A DNA stretch of 64,000 nucleotides from Haematococcus lacustris (Eukaryota; Chlorophyta; Chlorophyceae; Chlamydomonadales; Haematococcaceae), in contig JASKMD010000031.1 in NCBI GenBank assembly GCA_030144725.1, positions 11,173,316 through 11,237,315 on the forward strand. The letters run 5' to 3'. How positions within the stretch are numbered: position 1 is the first letter of the stretch; the number at the start of each line of letters is the position of its first letter. A program made the position numbers and the translations under genes. Under the pieces are notes generated by a model. That model was not told the origin of the DNA and ran no database searches. It saw nothing but the letters and a program-made list of their open reading frames with translations. This document shows positions 12,230-23,000 of this stretch, piece after piece.

Positions 12230-13275
12230 TAGGGTCAAGATGAGACATCTTACAAATGTGCATTGCCCCATGTGTCCGTGCAGGTGGCTGCGGCCAGTGT
12301 ACAGCGCGGCGAAGCGATCCCAAGTCAGGGGCTTGATGTGCTCAACAAGCAACAACATCAGGTAAGCAGCAGCAACAGATGGGGCAGCAGCTGGGGCTGG
12401 GGCTGAGGCTGGGGCTGGGGCAGGCCGACTCACCACTCAAGTCACCGATGTGTTGGCTATCATCCCCTTGCCTATTGGCACGGCAGAAGCTCATGTCCAG
12501 GTCATAATGCAGGAGCTGCTCCTCCACGGCCTCGACAGTGCCTGCATCGCCAGCATAACAGCAGACAGTGCAGCCGTGAACATGGGTGAATATGGTGGTG
12601 TTGTCACCCGCATGAGCAAGCTCCTGCAGAGCAAGGGGCAGGCTGGCTGCATTCGGGCGCAGCCCTGCTATAGCCACGGCATACACAACACACCTGACAC
12701 CTTACACCTAACACCTAACACCTTAAGCGTAGTAGAGCAGCCGGTAATGCATTTGCGCCAGCAGCAGCTCCAAAAGCTAGTTGTGGTATCCAGTCGTCAC
12801 GACTGCCGTCGTCGCGTCCACATGCCAAAAGCAAATCGTGTTCCGACTGCTGCTGCGCGTTGCAGGTGCCAGCAACAACGGTGTGGCGAAGCGTGCTAGT
12901 GTGGCGCGCCTCGCACGAGGCAAAATCGCATGAATTCAAATGTCGATCTTTGGACAGGCACTGAGCACCGCTGAGAGCGAGAAAGTTTTTGCTGCGTCGG
13001 CCATCTCGTAGCTTTGAGTCTCCTCTGTTTAAAGCACTGTTTACATATATTTTTGACTGAGTGGCTGCGGAGATACGGGCTTCCTATCACAGGGGGGTGG
13101 TTTTCAGGTAGTTGGGAACGCCTGACCTGGAGGCACACACACCAGAAGGCTGAGCTGAAGTGGGCATTAGGCACACTAGCAGTAGCCTTTACAACAGCGA
13201 TCTCGTAGCCTGTGTTTGATTACAATGTTGGTGTCGCATGTTATGTTGGTGTCGCATGAGGGCTGTAGGAATTAG
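12230..13275 (+). mobile_element. Decayed Fanzor-family element, copy A
   Basis: A plus-strand exon at 12282-12361, bordered by tgtccgtgcag and gtaagcagc, encodes WLRPVYSAAKRSQVRGLMC followed by STSNNI. VRGL..C is the conserved block before the last RuvC motif of Fanzor, the eukaryotic relatives of TnpB. The last exon with the DRDVSAALNI motif is missing. Downstream, 13125-13275 matches the 3' end of copy B (16868-17013) almost perfectly. The copy is broken: no RuvC-I, no RuvC-III, and the GC satellite takes the place of upstream sequence. Confidence in the family comes from the exon and 3' end shared with copies B and C. Confidence 0.72.
12434..12623 (-). CDS. Possible isolated exon of an unrecognised gene
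   Basis: An open stretch bordered by an acceptor (ccttgctctgcag) and a donor (agtg then gtgagtcgg) reads ELAHAGDNTTIFTHVHGCT, followed by a Cys-Cys-Tyr-Ala-Gly-Asp stretch and EEQLLHYDLDMSFCRA. Composition and splice borders look coding. I recognise no family and find no neighbouring exon in the same direction. It could be a captured gene fragment inside the mobile-element region. Confidence 0.3.
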
Positions 13276-13386
13276 AATTTGCGAAGCAGTGCCCAAAACT
13301 GCCGGAGTTTGCCAAAGAGATATACAATGGCTGCAAAACATAGATAGCTGCAAACCTTTGTCTGGCGGCGACTTAGCGAAAAGAGA

Positions 13387-16108
13387 ATGAAGGCTGCAAA
13401 GAAACAGAAAAGGGTGAAGCCGCTGCTTGAACCCCTTCAAGGCAGCGAGGATAGCTTTGGCAACAGCAAATTTGCACGAGCTTTAGGCAGCGTGGACTTT
13501 CAGACGCGGGAGAAAGGCGTAGCGGCTTTGTGCCGCTTCCTCCAGCGCAAGAACGACATTGCCTCCGCTGACATGCTCAAACTTTGGAAGGGCTTGTTCT
13601 TCTGCTTCTGGCACAGCGACAAGGCACCAGTCCAGGTGGGCTTGAAAACATCCAAAACAATTATACAGCAGAGTGGCAAAGGCTGACAATGTGCGCCTCT
13701 TGGTCTTGTAGATGGAGCTTGCAGAGCGCCTGGCTGCTGTGATGCAGAAACTATCAGCTGAGGTGTGCAAGCAAACACCGCATGGTGCTCATCTATGTAA
13801 TGCATAAGCACCCTTGCTGACGAGCTACTCAGTGGAAGGGTATGCAGGAGGGGGCTTGTTGCAGGAGGTCATCCAGGACCTAATCTTTCTTTTGCTCAGT
13901 TGTCAGCAGTATGTTGCACACATCGCAGCTACAACTCTGCACAGTTCAGTCATGGGAACATGTGCTGCTCATGCTGACCAACCAGGTTGCTTACTTGTAT
14001 TTCTCCTGCTTCATCACCACCATGCGGCGGGAGTGGTTCAGCCTGGACCGCCAGCGCCTGGACAAGTTCCTCATGCTCACCCGCAAGATTGTCAACCACA
14101 TGCTGCGCCACCTCGCTAGCCAAACCTGGTGAGTACTTTGCACCTGGAGGCTGGGAGGGCAGAGGGATGAGCAAGGCACTGTGAGCAGCTTAGGCTTCCA
14201 CTAAGTACGCACAGCTTGCCAGCGCCCAGCTGGCATGGCTCGGCTGTCCGAATCTGCTGCACACCATTCCACATCACATCTGCATGTCATGATGTGTTCT
14301 TCTACGCTGTTGCTCTGGACGCTGGACCTCATGGCATTGACGCCCCACCATGTCATACCTGCTTTGACAGGCAGTCCGGTCTGGTGCAGAAGTACATGGA
14401 CTTCCTCAAGGCTGGGCTGCTGCTGCCTGACGGGCCCCCTGACGCTGCCGGCCTAGCCTACCACCTTTGTGATGTCTACATTTCTGAGCTCAGCCTGGTG
14501 GCTGCTGACAGCAGCGCCACTGCACCACAAGTGCAGCAGCAAGCTCAGCAGCAGGGCCGGAGAGAGCAGCCGCAGCAGGAGCAGCAGCAGCAGGCTGCGC
14601 TGGATATCTCTGTGCTGCTGCAGCTGTTGCAGCCTTTCGTGCACACATTACAACGTGGGAGTGAAGTCCCCTTGCTGCAGCGCGTGAGGAGTGGGGTGTT
14701 CACAACCCTGATGGAGGACCTGGAGGAGCAGCAAGAGCAGCAGGAGCAGCAGGAGCAGCAGGGGCAACAAGAGCTGGGGGGTCAGGAAGGTGCCCCCACC
14801 CCCACCCGGCCCCTGCTCACCCCTGCTCTGGCCTCTGAACTGGCCACACACCTGTTTGATTCCGGGGCAGAGCCGGACGTGCGGCTGCGCAACCGCACGC
14901 TGCTGTATGAGCTGTCCCAAGTGCTTGAGAAGACAGCCCGCAAGCGTGCTCGCAAGCAGGCCGGTAGCCCTGCTGCGCAGCCCCACGCAAGCAGCGGCAA
15001 ACCTTACAGCACACAAGGAACAGCGCAGGCGCTGCAGGCAGGCAGGGGCGATGCAGTCAGGCAGCACGGGGCAGCTGAGGAGCAGGGGCAGGGCACTAGC
15101 GGCAGTGCTGTCGCCATGGAGGAGCAGGCTGCTGCAGCGCCAGGGTCAGGCAAGAAACGTAAAAAGCGGGCCAGCGGTGGCCCTGCTGCCCCTCCACCTG
15201 ACCACATAGCAACCCCCAGTGTCCAGGCTGAGGGGTCTCCCCAGGTGGTCAGCCATGCAGCTGCTTCCCCTGCCCTTGCCGCCTCTGCTGCTCAGGGTGT
15301 TCAGCAGCAGGGCGAGCCTGCTGCTGCAGCTGCTGTATCTCCCACCACCACATCGAAGACCGGAAAGAAGCAGCAGCGCCGGCTCAAACAGCAGCATGTG
15401 GCATTTGCACTGGAACCTGTGGTGGGGCCCAATTCACCTTGTCAAGCCCCTACAGGTCAGAAAGCTGTCGCCTCAGCCATTGTCAGCATGGCAAATGGCT
15501 CAGGGCATGGCACCCATGCAGCCCACATCCCAGCAGACGGGGCAGCCCAGGCGGTGCACAGAGCAGCACAGGCAGCAAAGGGGCCGGGTGCCCACGCCCC
15601 ACCGGGTGGCGGTCGCGATCCACAAGCAGGCTCACCCGGCGCCGAAGACGCGTTAGCGCCCGGCGTTAAGGACAGCAGCTCAGGGTCGGGCAAACGCAAA
15701 GCTGGAGTTGCAGTCGCGAGCCACACCCCAGGCAGCACCAAGAAGAAGCAGGTGCGCATCAGCCTGCGGAATAATCTCTACTTCGACTTCGGCGGCCCAG
15801 TCCCGGACCCAATGCTCCGCACTCCGCCCACTGCGCGCTCCCGCGGCGGCATTCTCAAATGCCGCGCGAACACCAGTGTTAAACTGGCCCACCACGGGCT
15901 GGGGCAGCCTCGCTCCGCACCACCTAAAGTGCAGGCCAACGCAATAACCAAGCAGCAGCGGCTCCTGCAGCAGCAGGCGGTAGCCGCAGGGCTGACAGCG
16001 GCGACCAGCCCCAGTCCAACTGAGCAGCATCGCGCAGCCGCGGTGACACCGACAAGTGTCAAGCGAGCGCGAGCGAGCGACTTGTTCGGCGCTGCCAGTC
16101 CGGAGTAA
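13387..16108 (+). CDS. RRP1: Ribosomal RNA processing protein 1 (RRP1/NOP52 family), 4 exons
   Basis: Nucleolar factor for pre-rRNA processing and 60S subunit assembly. Exons 13387-13635, 13712-13762, 13950-14128 and 14371-16108 splice in frame to 738 aa. The NOP52 domain is clear: KFARALGSVDFQTREKGVAA, then SADMLKLWKGLFFCFWHSDK, MELAERLAAVMQ, and TMRREWFSLDRQRLDKFLML. The C-terminal signature RISLRNNLYFDFGGPVPDP followed by RSRGGILK also fits plant and algal RRP1. Between them lies a long low-complexity region rich in Gln, Ala, Pro and Lys, with several basic KKRKK-like clusters suited to nucleolar import. A TGTAA at 16588-16592 is a candidate algal polyadenylation signal. The acceptor of the third exon is the least certain border. 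Confidence 0.9.
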
Positions 16109-16151
16109 TAGACAAGGGAGGAAAGGTGGTTGACGTTACGAGCAGGGCGTC

Positions 16152-16275
16152 GAGGGGACAACAGTTTGGCGCTTCCCGAAGAAACACGGCTCTTGGGCTG
16201 GCTCAGCGTCGTCAAACACATGACAAAGGGGGTTGGCTCCTAGAATTTTTTCCAAGCCATTATCGGTTGCTCGCG
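16152..16275. repeat. Dispersed 120-bp repeat, unit 1
   Basis: Starts around agtttggcgcttcccgaaga and includes aaacacggctcttgggct and tggctcctagaattttttcc. It matches 19852-19968 in the same direction with roughly one difference per ten bases. It begins about 45 bp after the RRP1 stop, so it lies in the RRP1 3' UTR. Nature unknown. Confidence 0.8.
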
Positions 16276-16867
16276 TTTGGCGAGACGGGCCTACCCAGCC
16301 CAGGTTGTCAGACTGGTCATGTGTGGACATGTGTGGACATGTGTGATGCTCATGGTGATCAAGTTTGGGAGGCCGCATGCAGAGGTGAACGCATGACGCA
16401 TGCAAGGTGGATGGCCATCAACGACTCTCCAGTCACACACATTGTGTTGAGCACAAGGCATGTGGTTGCACAGTGGGTATGGCACGCAGCCTGCACAGTC
16501 ACAAGACGCCTGTCAGCGCCACAACCACCACCTTTGTTGCCGTTGTTGCGCAGCAATCAGATAGGGCAGAAGGCACACACAAACATGTGTAAGGCCTCCT
16601 CGGCCAATCTAGGCAAGCTACCGCCACTCTACCTGCTGCCCCAACTCAGTCAGCCGCTGGGCGGCGACCTGCTGCCTCCACCCTCTGATGCCGCTGCGAC
16701 AGGCGGGCTTCCGGTTTCATTGGCAGCTCCGGCTTGTCCCCTTGATGTCACAGTCCCTTATGCCTGTGCCATCGGGTATCGCACCGTTGGATGTTGAGGC
16801 ACAGCAACAAATGGCATGAGGGTCCTGGTCCATGTACATGTACCAAACCATCTACATAAATAAGTTT

Positions 16868-17299
16868 TAATCCCTACAGCCCTCATGCAACACCAACATA
16901 AAGCATGAGTTGTAATCAAACACAGGCTGCGAGATCGCTGTTGTAAAGGCTACTGCTAGTGTGCCTAATGCCCACTTCAGCTCAGCCTTCTGGTGTGTGT
17001 GCCTCCAGGTCTACTACTAGCAAGAGCTCTAACTAACCCTATATAGCTCTCCCTCACACACATCCCCTTTGTGAGGGGTTTGGTATCTTGTTTTCTTGGA
17101 TTGTCTTGCTGCAGCTGGCTACCGCCGCCACTTGCGCAACAGGGCCGTATCGGGCAGGTACACCCACTCCTGGCCTGGCTGACCTGGCTTTGGCATGGCT
17201 GGGCGGCCTTCCCATCTGCACAGCTCAGTGGGGCGTGAGCCTGTGCCGACTGCACAGCGGCGAATGTTCAGCGCGGCTGACACGTCTCGGTCATAGAAC
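16868..17299 (-). mobile_element. Fanzor-family element, copy B: last exon plus 3' end
   Basis: The exon 17119-17299 follows acceptor cccatgtgcag and encodes FYDRDVSAALNIRRCAVGTG and then a tail ending ALLRKWRR before a stop. DRD..AA.NI is the RuvC-III block of TnpB/Fanzor nucleases, including the catalytic Asp. The exon aligns with copy C (28147-28330) over its whole length. The zinc-ribbon exon and everything upstream are absent, so the copy cannot make a nuclease. The 3' flank down to 16868 is the conserved end shared with copies A and C. Confidence 0.82.
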
Positions 17300-17565
17300 C
17301 TGCACATGGGTGTGGAAGATGCATGAAATCCCCTACATAAACATGCGGTAAACTCGAGTGGAGACTTCAGTAGTAGGGTGAACGCCGTTACACCATAGTC
17401 GCACATGCGGAGGTAATGCTAATCAGCGCCAATGATGTCGGCAAAGTGCTCGTCCCAGTACGCCTTTGTGTGCCTAGCCATAGGCTTACCCAATCACAGC
17501 GCATGCATTCAACGACGCCTTCGGGCGCCTGGAGCTTGACGCCCTAGCGTGACCCTTCTGCCCTC

Positions 17566-18969
17566 ATGCATGGTCGTGCTCTGGTCCTGCCTCGCAGGAT
17601 TCCAGCTCTCCGTGAACTGCTTTCCACTCTCAAGCACAGGCTCAGCGCAGACAGATGTCATCAGCTCACAGGCTCAGCAGCTACAGCCAGCTTGTCGACC
17701 ACAGCATCGGCTCCAGCCGGACGGCCTGTTCCCAAAGTATCAGTGGATATGGTGGTTACTGGGTTTAGGAAGCCTGCCGTGGGGCCCCCTAGCAACCCAG
17801 AATGCCTTAAGCCTGGCTTTGTGAAGCGCAGCATCCCTCACTCTCTCCAAGCCATCCAGTCTTCTCCCTCTATATTGGCGGTGTACAACTGCATGCTGGG
17901 CTATTCACTGCTGCCCTCACCCCTGGTGGCAGCCGCGCTCACTCGAGCTGCAGAGCTGCAGCACAACCCAAGCAACCAGGTGGCGCAGGCGCCAGGCAGC
18001 GCACCACTCACTGCAGCCAGGCCACCAACAGCCACCCCTGGCTTGCATGCAAGCATTTCACCACCCAGCCAGGCCAGGCCACCTCCAGCTACTAGCAAGC
18101 CCTCGACCCCCAGCCCTCCGTCCCTCGATGCGCTCACCAAGGTGGTGCTGCTGGCACACAGAGACATGGACCTGCTGCTGCACACCTACACAGGCCCACA
18201 GCTGCTGGCCTGCGTGCTGGCGCTCTGCCGCCTAGGACTGCTGCAGCCCGCCACCAGCCCACAGTCTGGCGCGCCCAGCCCAACCCAGGCTGTGGGCCTG
18301 CCGGCCCCCCAGCCCAGCACCAGGGGCGCGGATGGCGACAACGCAACGGACCAGGAGTGCCTTGAGCAAGGCCTCTCACGGCCAGCCCCCACCACCCCTG
18401 GAACCAGAGACCCTAGCCCCCAATCCAGCTCTGGCCCACAGCCATCGCAAGGCAGCAGCAGCAGCAGCAGCATGGGGCAGTTGTATACAGACTTGGAAGG
18501 CTTGGCCCCTGGCCAGGGTGCGGGCGAGCCTGGGGTCCTGCCGCTGTCCAGCCACAGTCTGGGCCTGCTGGTCAGCCGCTGCCTGGCGCTGCTGCTTGAC
18601 CATGAGGGCCTGGCCCTGACTCCAGCCCACCAGCTGCCAAGCAGCACCGCGGACTCCAGGTTGGCAGAGGGCGGTGCCAGCATGAGTACCCCTGGCCCAG
18701 GAGCGAGTGCTGCACTCCCTGACAGGAACCCTCACCCACATGGCAGTCAGGCCAAGACCAAGGACATGAAGGCCAAGGACGGGCCAGCCACAGCTGGTCA
18801 TCCGGCAGTAAGCTTGTGCCAGGCCTTGCATCAGGCAGGCTATTGGCATGCGGCGCACTGGGCAGCATTGACCAGGATTCTTAACAACACTGCGCTAAAG
18901 CACAATGAAAAACAGGCTGTGGATACTGCATTGGCATGGGCCGCAGGCATGCAGTCTAGCCATGCTTGA
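17566..18969 (+). CDS. Hypothetical protein, 467 aa, family not recognised
   Basis: A single open frame from an ATG with helical, Leu-rich stretches: ILAVYNCMLGYSLLPSPLVA, LLACVLALCRLGLLQP, LGLLVSRCLALLLDHEGLAL and LCQALHQAGYWHAAHWAALT. These are separated by Ser/Pro/Gly-rich linkers, including a run of serines near 18460. The pattern of short helical units recalls algal organelle RNA-binding helical repeat proteins, but no diagnostic motif is visible, so this is only a suggestion. The start is unproven and upstream exons may exist. Confidence 0.5.
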   Translation: MHGRALVLPRRIPALRELLSTLKHRLSADRCHQLTGSAATASLSTTASAPAGRPVPKVSVDMVVTGFRKPAVGPPSNPECLKPGFVKRSIPHSLQAIQSSPSILAVYNCMLGYSLLPSPLVAAALTRAAELQHNPSNQVAQAPGSAPLTAARPPTATPGLHASISPPSQARPPPATSKPSTPSPPSLDALTKVVLLAHRDMDLLLHTYTGPQLLACVLALCRLGLLQPATSPQSGAPSPTQAVGLPAPQPSTRGADGDNATDQECLEQGLSRPAPTTPGTRDPSPQSSSGPQPSQGSSSSSSMGQLYTDLEGLAPGQGAGEPGVLPLSSHSLGLLVSRCLALLLDHEGLALTPAHQLPSSTADSRLAEGGASMSTPGPGASAALPDRNPHPHGSQAKTKDMKAKDGPATAGHPAVSLCQALHQAGYWHAAHWAALTRILNNTALKHNEKQAVDTALAWAAGMQSSHA

Positions 18970-18989
18970 GGGCCTTGCTCAGACTCAGC

Positions 18990-20080
18990 ATTGCAGGTTC
19001 TTGACGTGAAAGTGAGTATACACACTCTCAAAGGCTCAGCCTCCATCACTCACTGTTGTGGTGGCCCTTCTCTCTAGCAGGAGTGCTGCAATGCCTTGAT
19101 GACCCTGCAGCATCACATACCATGCGCTGTGCAGCCACGTGCCATGACAATGACAACTCCTGTGACCAGGCCATCAAGGACCACACACGGCAAGCCTATC
19201 CAAGTCGATCGCTGAGGTGAACTCTTGCAAGGGTCATAGGTGCCCGGCGGCTAGCATGGAGCGTGTTTTTTTTTTTGGCCCCCATGGTCGCTTGTTGCAC
19301 CAAAGTGACGGGTAGTGGGTCAAAAACTGCAGGTGCACGACCCTTCAGGCACGAGGTCTAACAGTCCCGCTGGGTTTACCAGGTTTATGTAGGGCAACCC
19401 GCCTTGGAATGGGCGGATTGGCACGTGACGATCCAGCAACCTACAGTCTAGCAGTGCATTCTGCATACGCCACGACTCTCAACACCTCAGACTAGGTACA
19501 CGATTCTGAACCACCAGTCAGCTGGGCGGCACCACACAGCCGTTGCAATACTGCAAGGCAAGCCGCAGCAGGCAAGGTTTTCCAGGGAGCCTGGGTTTGT
19601 GGTATTATTGCACAGCAAGCAGAAGGGTCCATAGCGGGCGTACTATGGGTTTATGATGTGAAGCTGGAGATGGGGACAGCGTACAGCTTATTCTGGTGCC
19701 TCTGCTACAACCTGGTGGGCCTGCTTACAAATTGTAAGATCCATGCAAGGCAGACATTTTGACAGCCATGCAAACTTGACAGGGGGAGCGCACAGCGCGC
19801 AAGACGCTTCCACGGCATTCGCTCGCAAAAGTGTTCAGGGTGAGCGGAGACATATAGTTTGGCGCTTTTCGACGAAACACGGCTCTTGGGCTAGCTCAGC
19901 GTCGTTAAATACATCACAAAGGGAGTTGGCTCGTAGAATCTTTTGCAAGCCATTAATCGGTTGCTCGCGGTCGTTTTTGGTCGCTCGCAGGCTAGTGTTC
20001 CAAGTGCAGCTTCAGGTTACTTGGCCTTTGGCCTTGAGGTGTCGAGCGTGGCATTTTATCAGTTTTGCAATCGAACTTGA
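18990..20080. other. Intergenic region upstream of the DDT-WHIM gene
   Basis: No gene is supportable. It contains a T13 run near 19267 and the second unit of the 120-bp repeat (19852-19968). The promoter of the gene starting at 20083 should lie in its right part. Confidence 0.55.
19852..19968. repeat. Dispersed 120-bp repeat, unit 2
   Basis: Direct repeat of 16152-16275, sharing gaaacacggctcttgggct, agctcagcgtcgt and aagccattaatcggttgctc. It sits about 115 bp upstream of the ATG of the DDT-WHIM gene, so it may be part of that promoter or 5' UTR. Confidence 0.8.
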
Positions 20081-20082
20081 CG

Positions 20083-23000
20083 ATGGCAGACTACGGGCAA
20101 GGAGCTTCGCACTACAGCGTGCCCCCAGCTATGCCTAGTGAGTTGGGGCACAGCCACAAACTTGCGAGGCAAACTTTCTTCTCTCGGGTTGGTTGGACCA
20201 CCCGCTTGAGAGCATCGCAGCATCAGGGAGTACAGAACTGCCCTGGGCTCCAGCAGCAGGGACAGGGCAAGCAGCAATGGTGAAAACGTCAACATCGAGG
20301 CCTGCACGTTGACCGGTCACGGCCACTCAGCACGGCGATGCCTTTGCTGCCTATGGCTGGCTGCGACCCTGGGGCTTTAGTGCCAGGTCAAGCCGCAGGG
20401 TCAGATCACATGGCTGGTACTCGCTCTGCGACCCTCCTGGACGCTCTTACATTTTATGATGTCTGTGGCTGTACTGGTGTGCTTGCAGTGCCGCTGGCCC
20501 AGCCCGCCGCGCCGCAGGTGCCCACCATCACCAGCTTTCAGGTTGTGCAGGCAGACGACCCCTCGTCCTTGTCCAGCTTGTCGGATGTGAAGAGCCTGCC
20601 CCTCATCGTGACGGGGATGCTCCTGTCGCCTTATCAAGGTGCGCTGAACCCACGTCCAGATACAGCGCCAGCTAGTGCTAGCACTGGTTTATTGACGCGT
20701 TGTTACTGAGTCCAAAGTTCAGACATTCGTATGTTGTTCCCGCAGCGCCTTCTGCATTCCAAACACCGGTTCTCAGCGACTGGATGATTCAGTACGGTCA
20801 ACTGCCTGGTATCTGGGTGTGCTCCGGATCCCAGTGGTAAGTAAACCCTGATTCATGCCATCCAGGCTACCTATGAGCTCACGGCACCATCGACAATGAT
20901 GCAGGTGGAAACTGGCAGAGCCAGCCCCTCAGTATGCCAAGCTCTTCCTTGAGGCACAGCGCAAGCTGGACCTGAGTGTGCGGTGTGCCACGCAACTGCA
21001 AGCTAACCCTGCCAGCACCCTCCAGATGGCATTGCCTAGCATCCTGCACCCTGGCATGTCAGGCAGTGGCAGCATGGCTACCTACACTATCCCGGATCTG
21101 CAAGTGGAGGCTGGCTTCATCGGTGCACAGCTGGTAGCACTGGTCCCCAGCCTCGGCCTGGTGGCTGGCCAGATGTATCCTTTGATGGCAGACCTGGCCC
21201 GCCTTGGCACACCCTTGGTGTTTGTCAATGACGAAGCAGATGCCAGTGAAGTGGACACAACAGAGCTGCAGGAGTTGCAGGTGGGATTGGCAGAAAGAAG
21301 AGGCTAGCAGGTTGGCTTGCCAGCCGAGCATGGGAGAGTATACAATCTGCACATGCTTCTTTCTGATGTTGGCTTGCACTCCCTTTGTTGGCAATGCTGT
21401 TGCTGTGCCGTGCAGGCCGCAGGGCTTTTGGCTGCCCCCCCAAGTGGCCACCTCCCAAGCCGCACAGCCTTGAGCCGGGCTCGGCTCCTCGCTGCCCAGG
21501 TCACAGCAGACCTTGACCGTGGGCCACCACCCCAGCCAACCACTAGCTTCAGACTCGAGCCATCCATGGTGCCAGACATGCTGCTCGTATGGGACTTGTG
21601 CATGGTGAGATGAGGGCGGCAGATACCTTGGATGCTCTGCCCCTCCTATGTCCTGTCAGTTGCCATGGCCCCTGACCAAGGTACCTTGAAGCACATCATA
21701 CTCCTCAATCTACCTTTGTTTGTCTGGCTCTTCTCCTTGCAGACCTTCTCAAACCTGCTGCAGCTTCCTCCCATCAGCATGGAGGCATTTGAGGCCGCCA
21801 TCATGCCAGGTCCCCTGCCCGCCCTGCAGCCGCAGCCTGCACCTGTGGCAGGGCCCCCGGGTGGTGTGACCAGTGTTGATTCAGAGGGCGGGCGGTCAAC
21901 CAATGACCGGATGGACGCAGGCATGGCTGGCCTGCCCCATCATGACACAGCAAGCGGTGGTGCTGCCTTCAACATGCACAGTCTGCTGGACCTGGATGCA
22001 GCTGCGTCCGCTGCTGTGCTGAGGGACGTGCATGCTGCCCTGCTGAAGGTGGGTGGGCAGGTCAGCAGGCAGACGAACAGACCAGTGGTCTTAAATCATG
22101 CTGTTGACTGGGGTGCCCTTTTGAAGGGCTGAATTGAAAGGGCTGCAGCCGTGGCTTGACAGGCATGCACAACAAGCAGCTTGGCAGGAGTGCACATACA
22201 CCAGGCACCTCCCACTGAACATCTGTAACAGCTGTCTGGCTGATGTGTGGCGCAGTGCGTTGATGGGTTCAGCATCAAGAAGGTGCAAGAAGCCCCCACC
22301 ACTGGCCGCCTGGCAGCAGATGACGCCAAGGCCGAGCAGTGGCAGGCGCGCACATGCGCTGCCATCTTGGAGTCCCGGTCTGCTACCCCCATCTCCCATG
22401 TGGCGAAGGTGCGATGGTGTCTGACGGGGTTGGCGCTACAATGACAGGTTTGGCATGGACTTCATGTACACCTCCTGGCTCCTCTGTACCCTGCAACTCA
22501 TGACCCTCTGTACACCTGATGACTCTGTTGCCCTGCCCCCAGCACCCTCCCTGCCTCGCCACACCCTCAGGAGGCCGCTGAGCTAATCAAGAACCGCGAG
22601 TACTACTTGCTGACGCCCCGCCAGCGCCTGGCCATTCTGCGCGCCCTGGCTGACATGGCCCTGGCCAGTGACGTGCTGCGGGAGTACACCCAGAAGGTGG
22701 ACATGCCAGGCAACGCACAGCTCAGTGAGCGGGGCGAGGCACAGGACCCCGAGTCGTGGATGCGCTGGGTGGAGGCCTACAAGTAGGTAGCAGGCAGCAA
22801 GGAGCAGGGGGCTGTCTGGCCAGGTGGGGGATGCACAAGACAGTGGCACTGTGGGAGGGAGGGGTGTGAATGAGCAATGGCTGAAGTTTGGTTCCTGTGA
22901 ACGGGCAGAGGGCAGAGGTCACTGCTGCCGAGGCCTGTCTGACACCTGGCTATGACACCTGGCATGGTGCTAGGTGCAGGGCTGTGTCTGCACCTATGGT

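Noticed and set aside
10372..12436. Open frames of 618, 672 and 567 codons made of Pro-Arg-Ala or Gly-Ala-Arg repeats
   Set aside because: They arise because a CCCCG pentamer repeat has no stop in any frame; both strands are open and there is no unique coding sequence.
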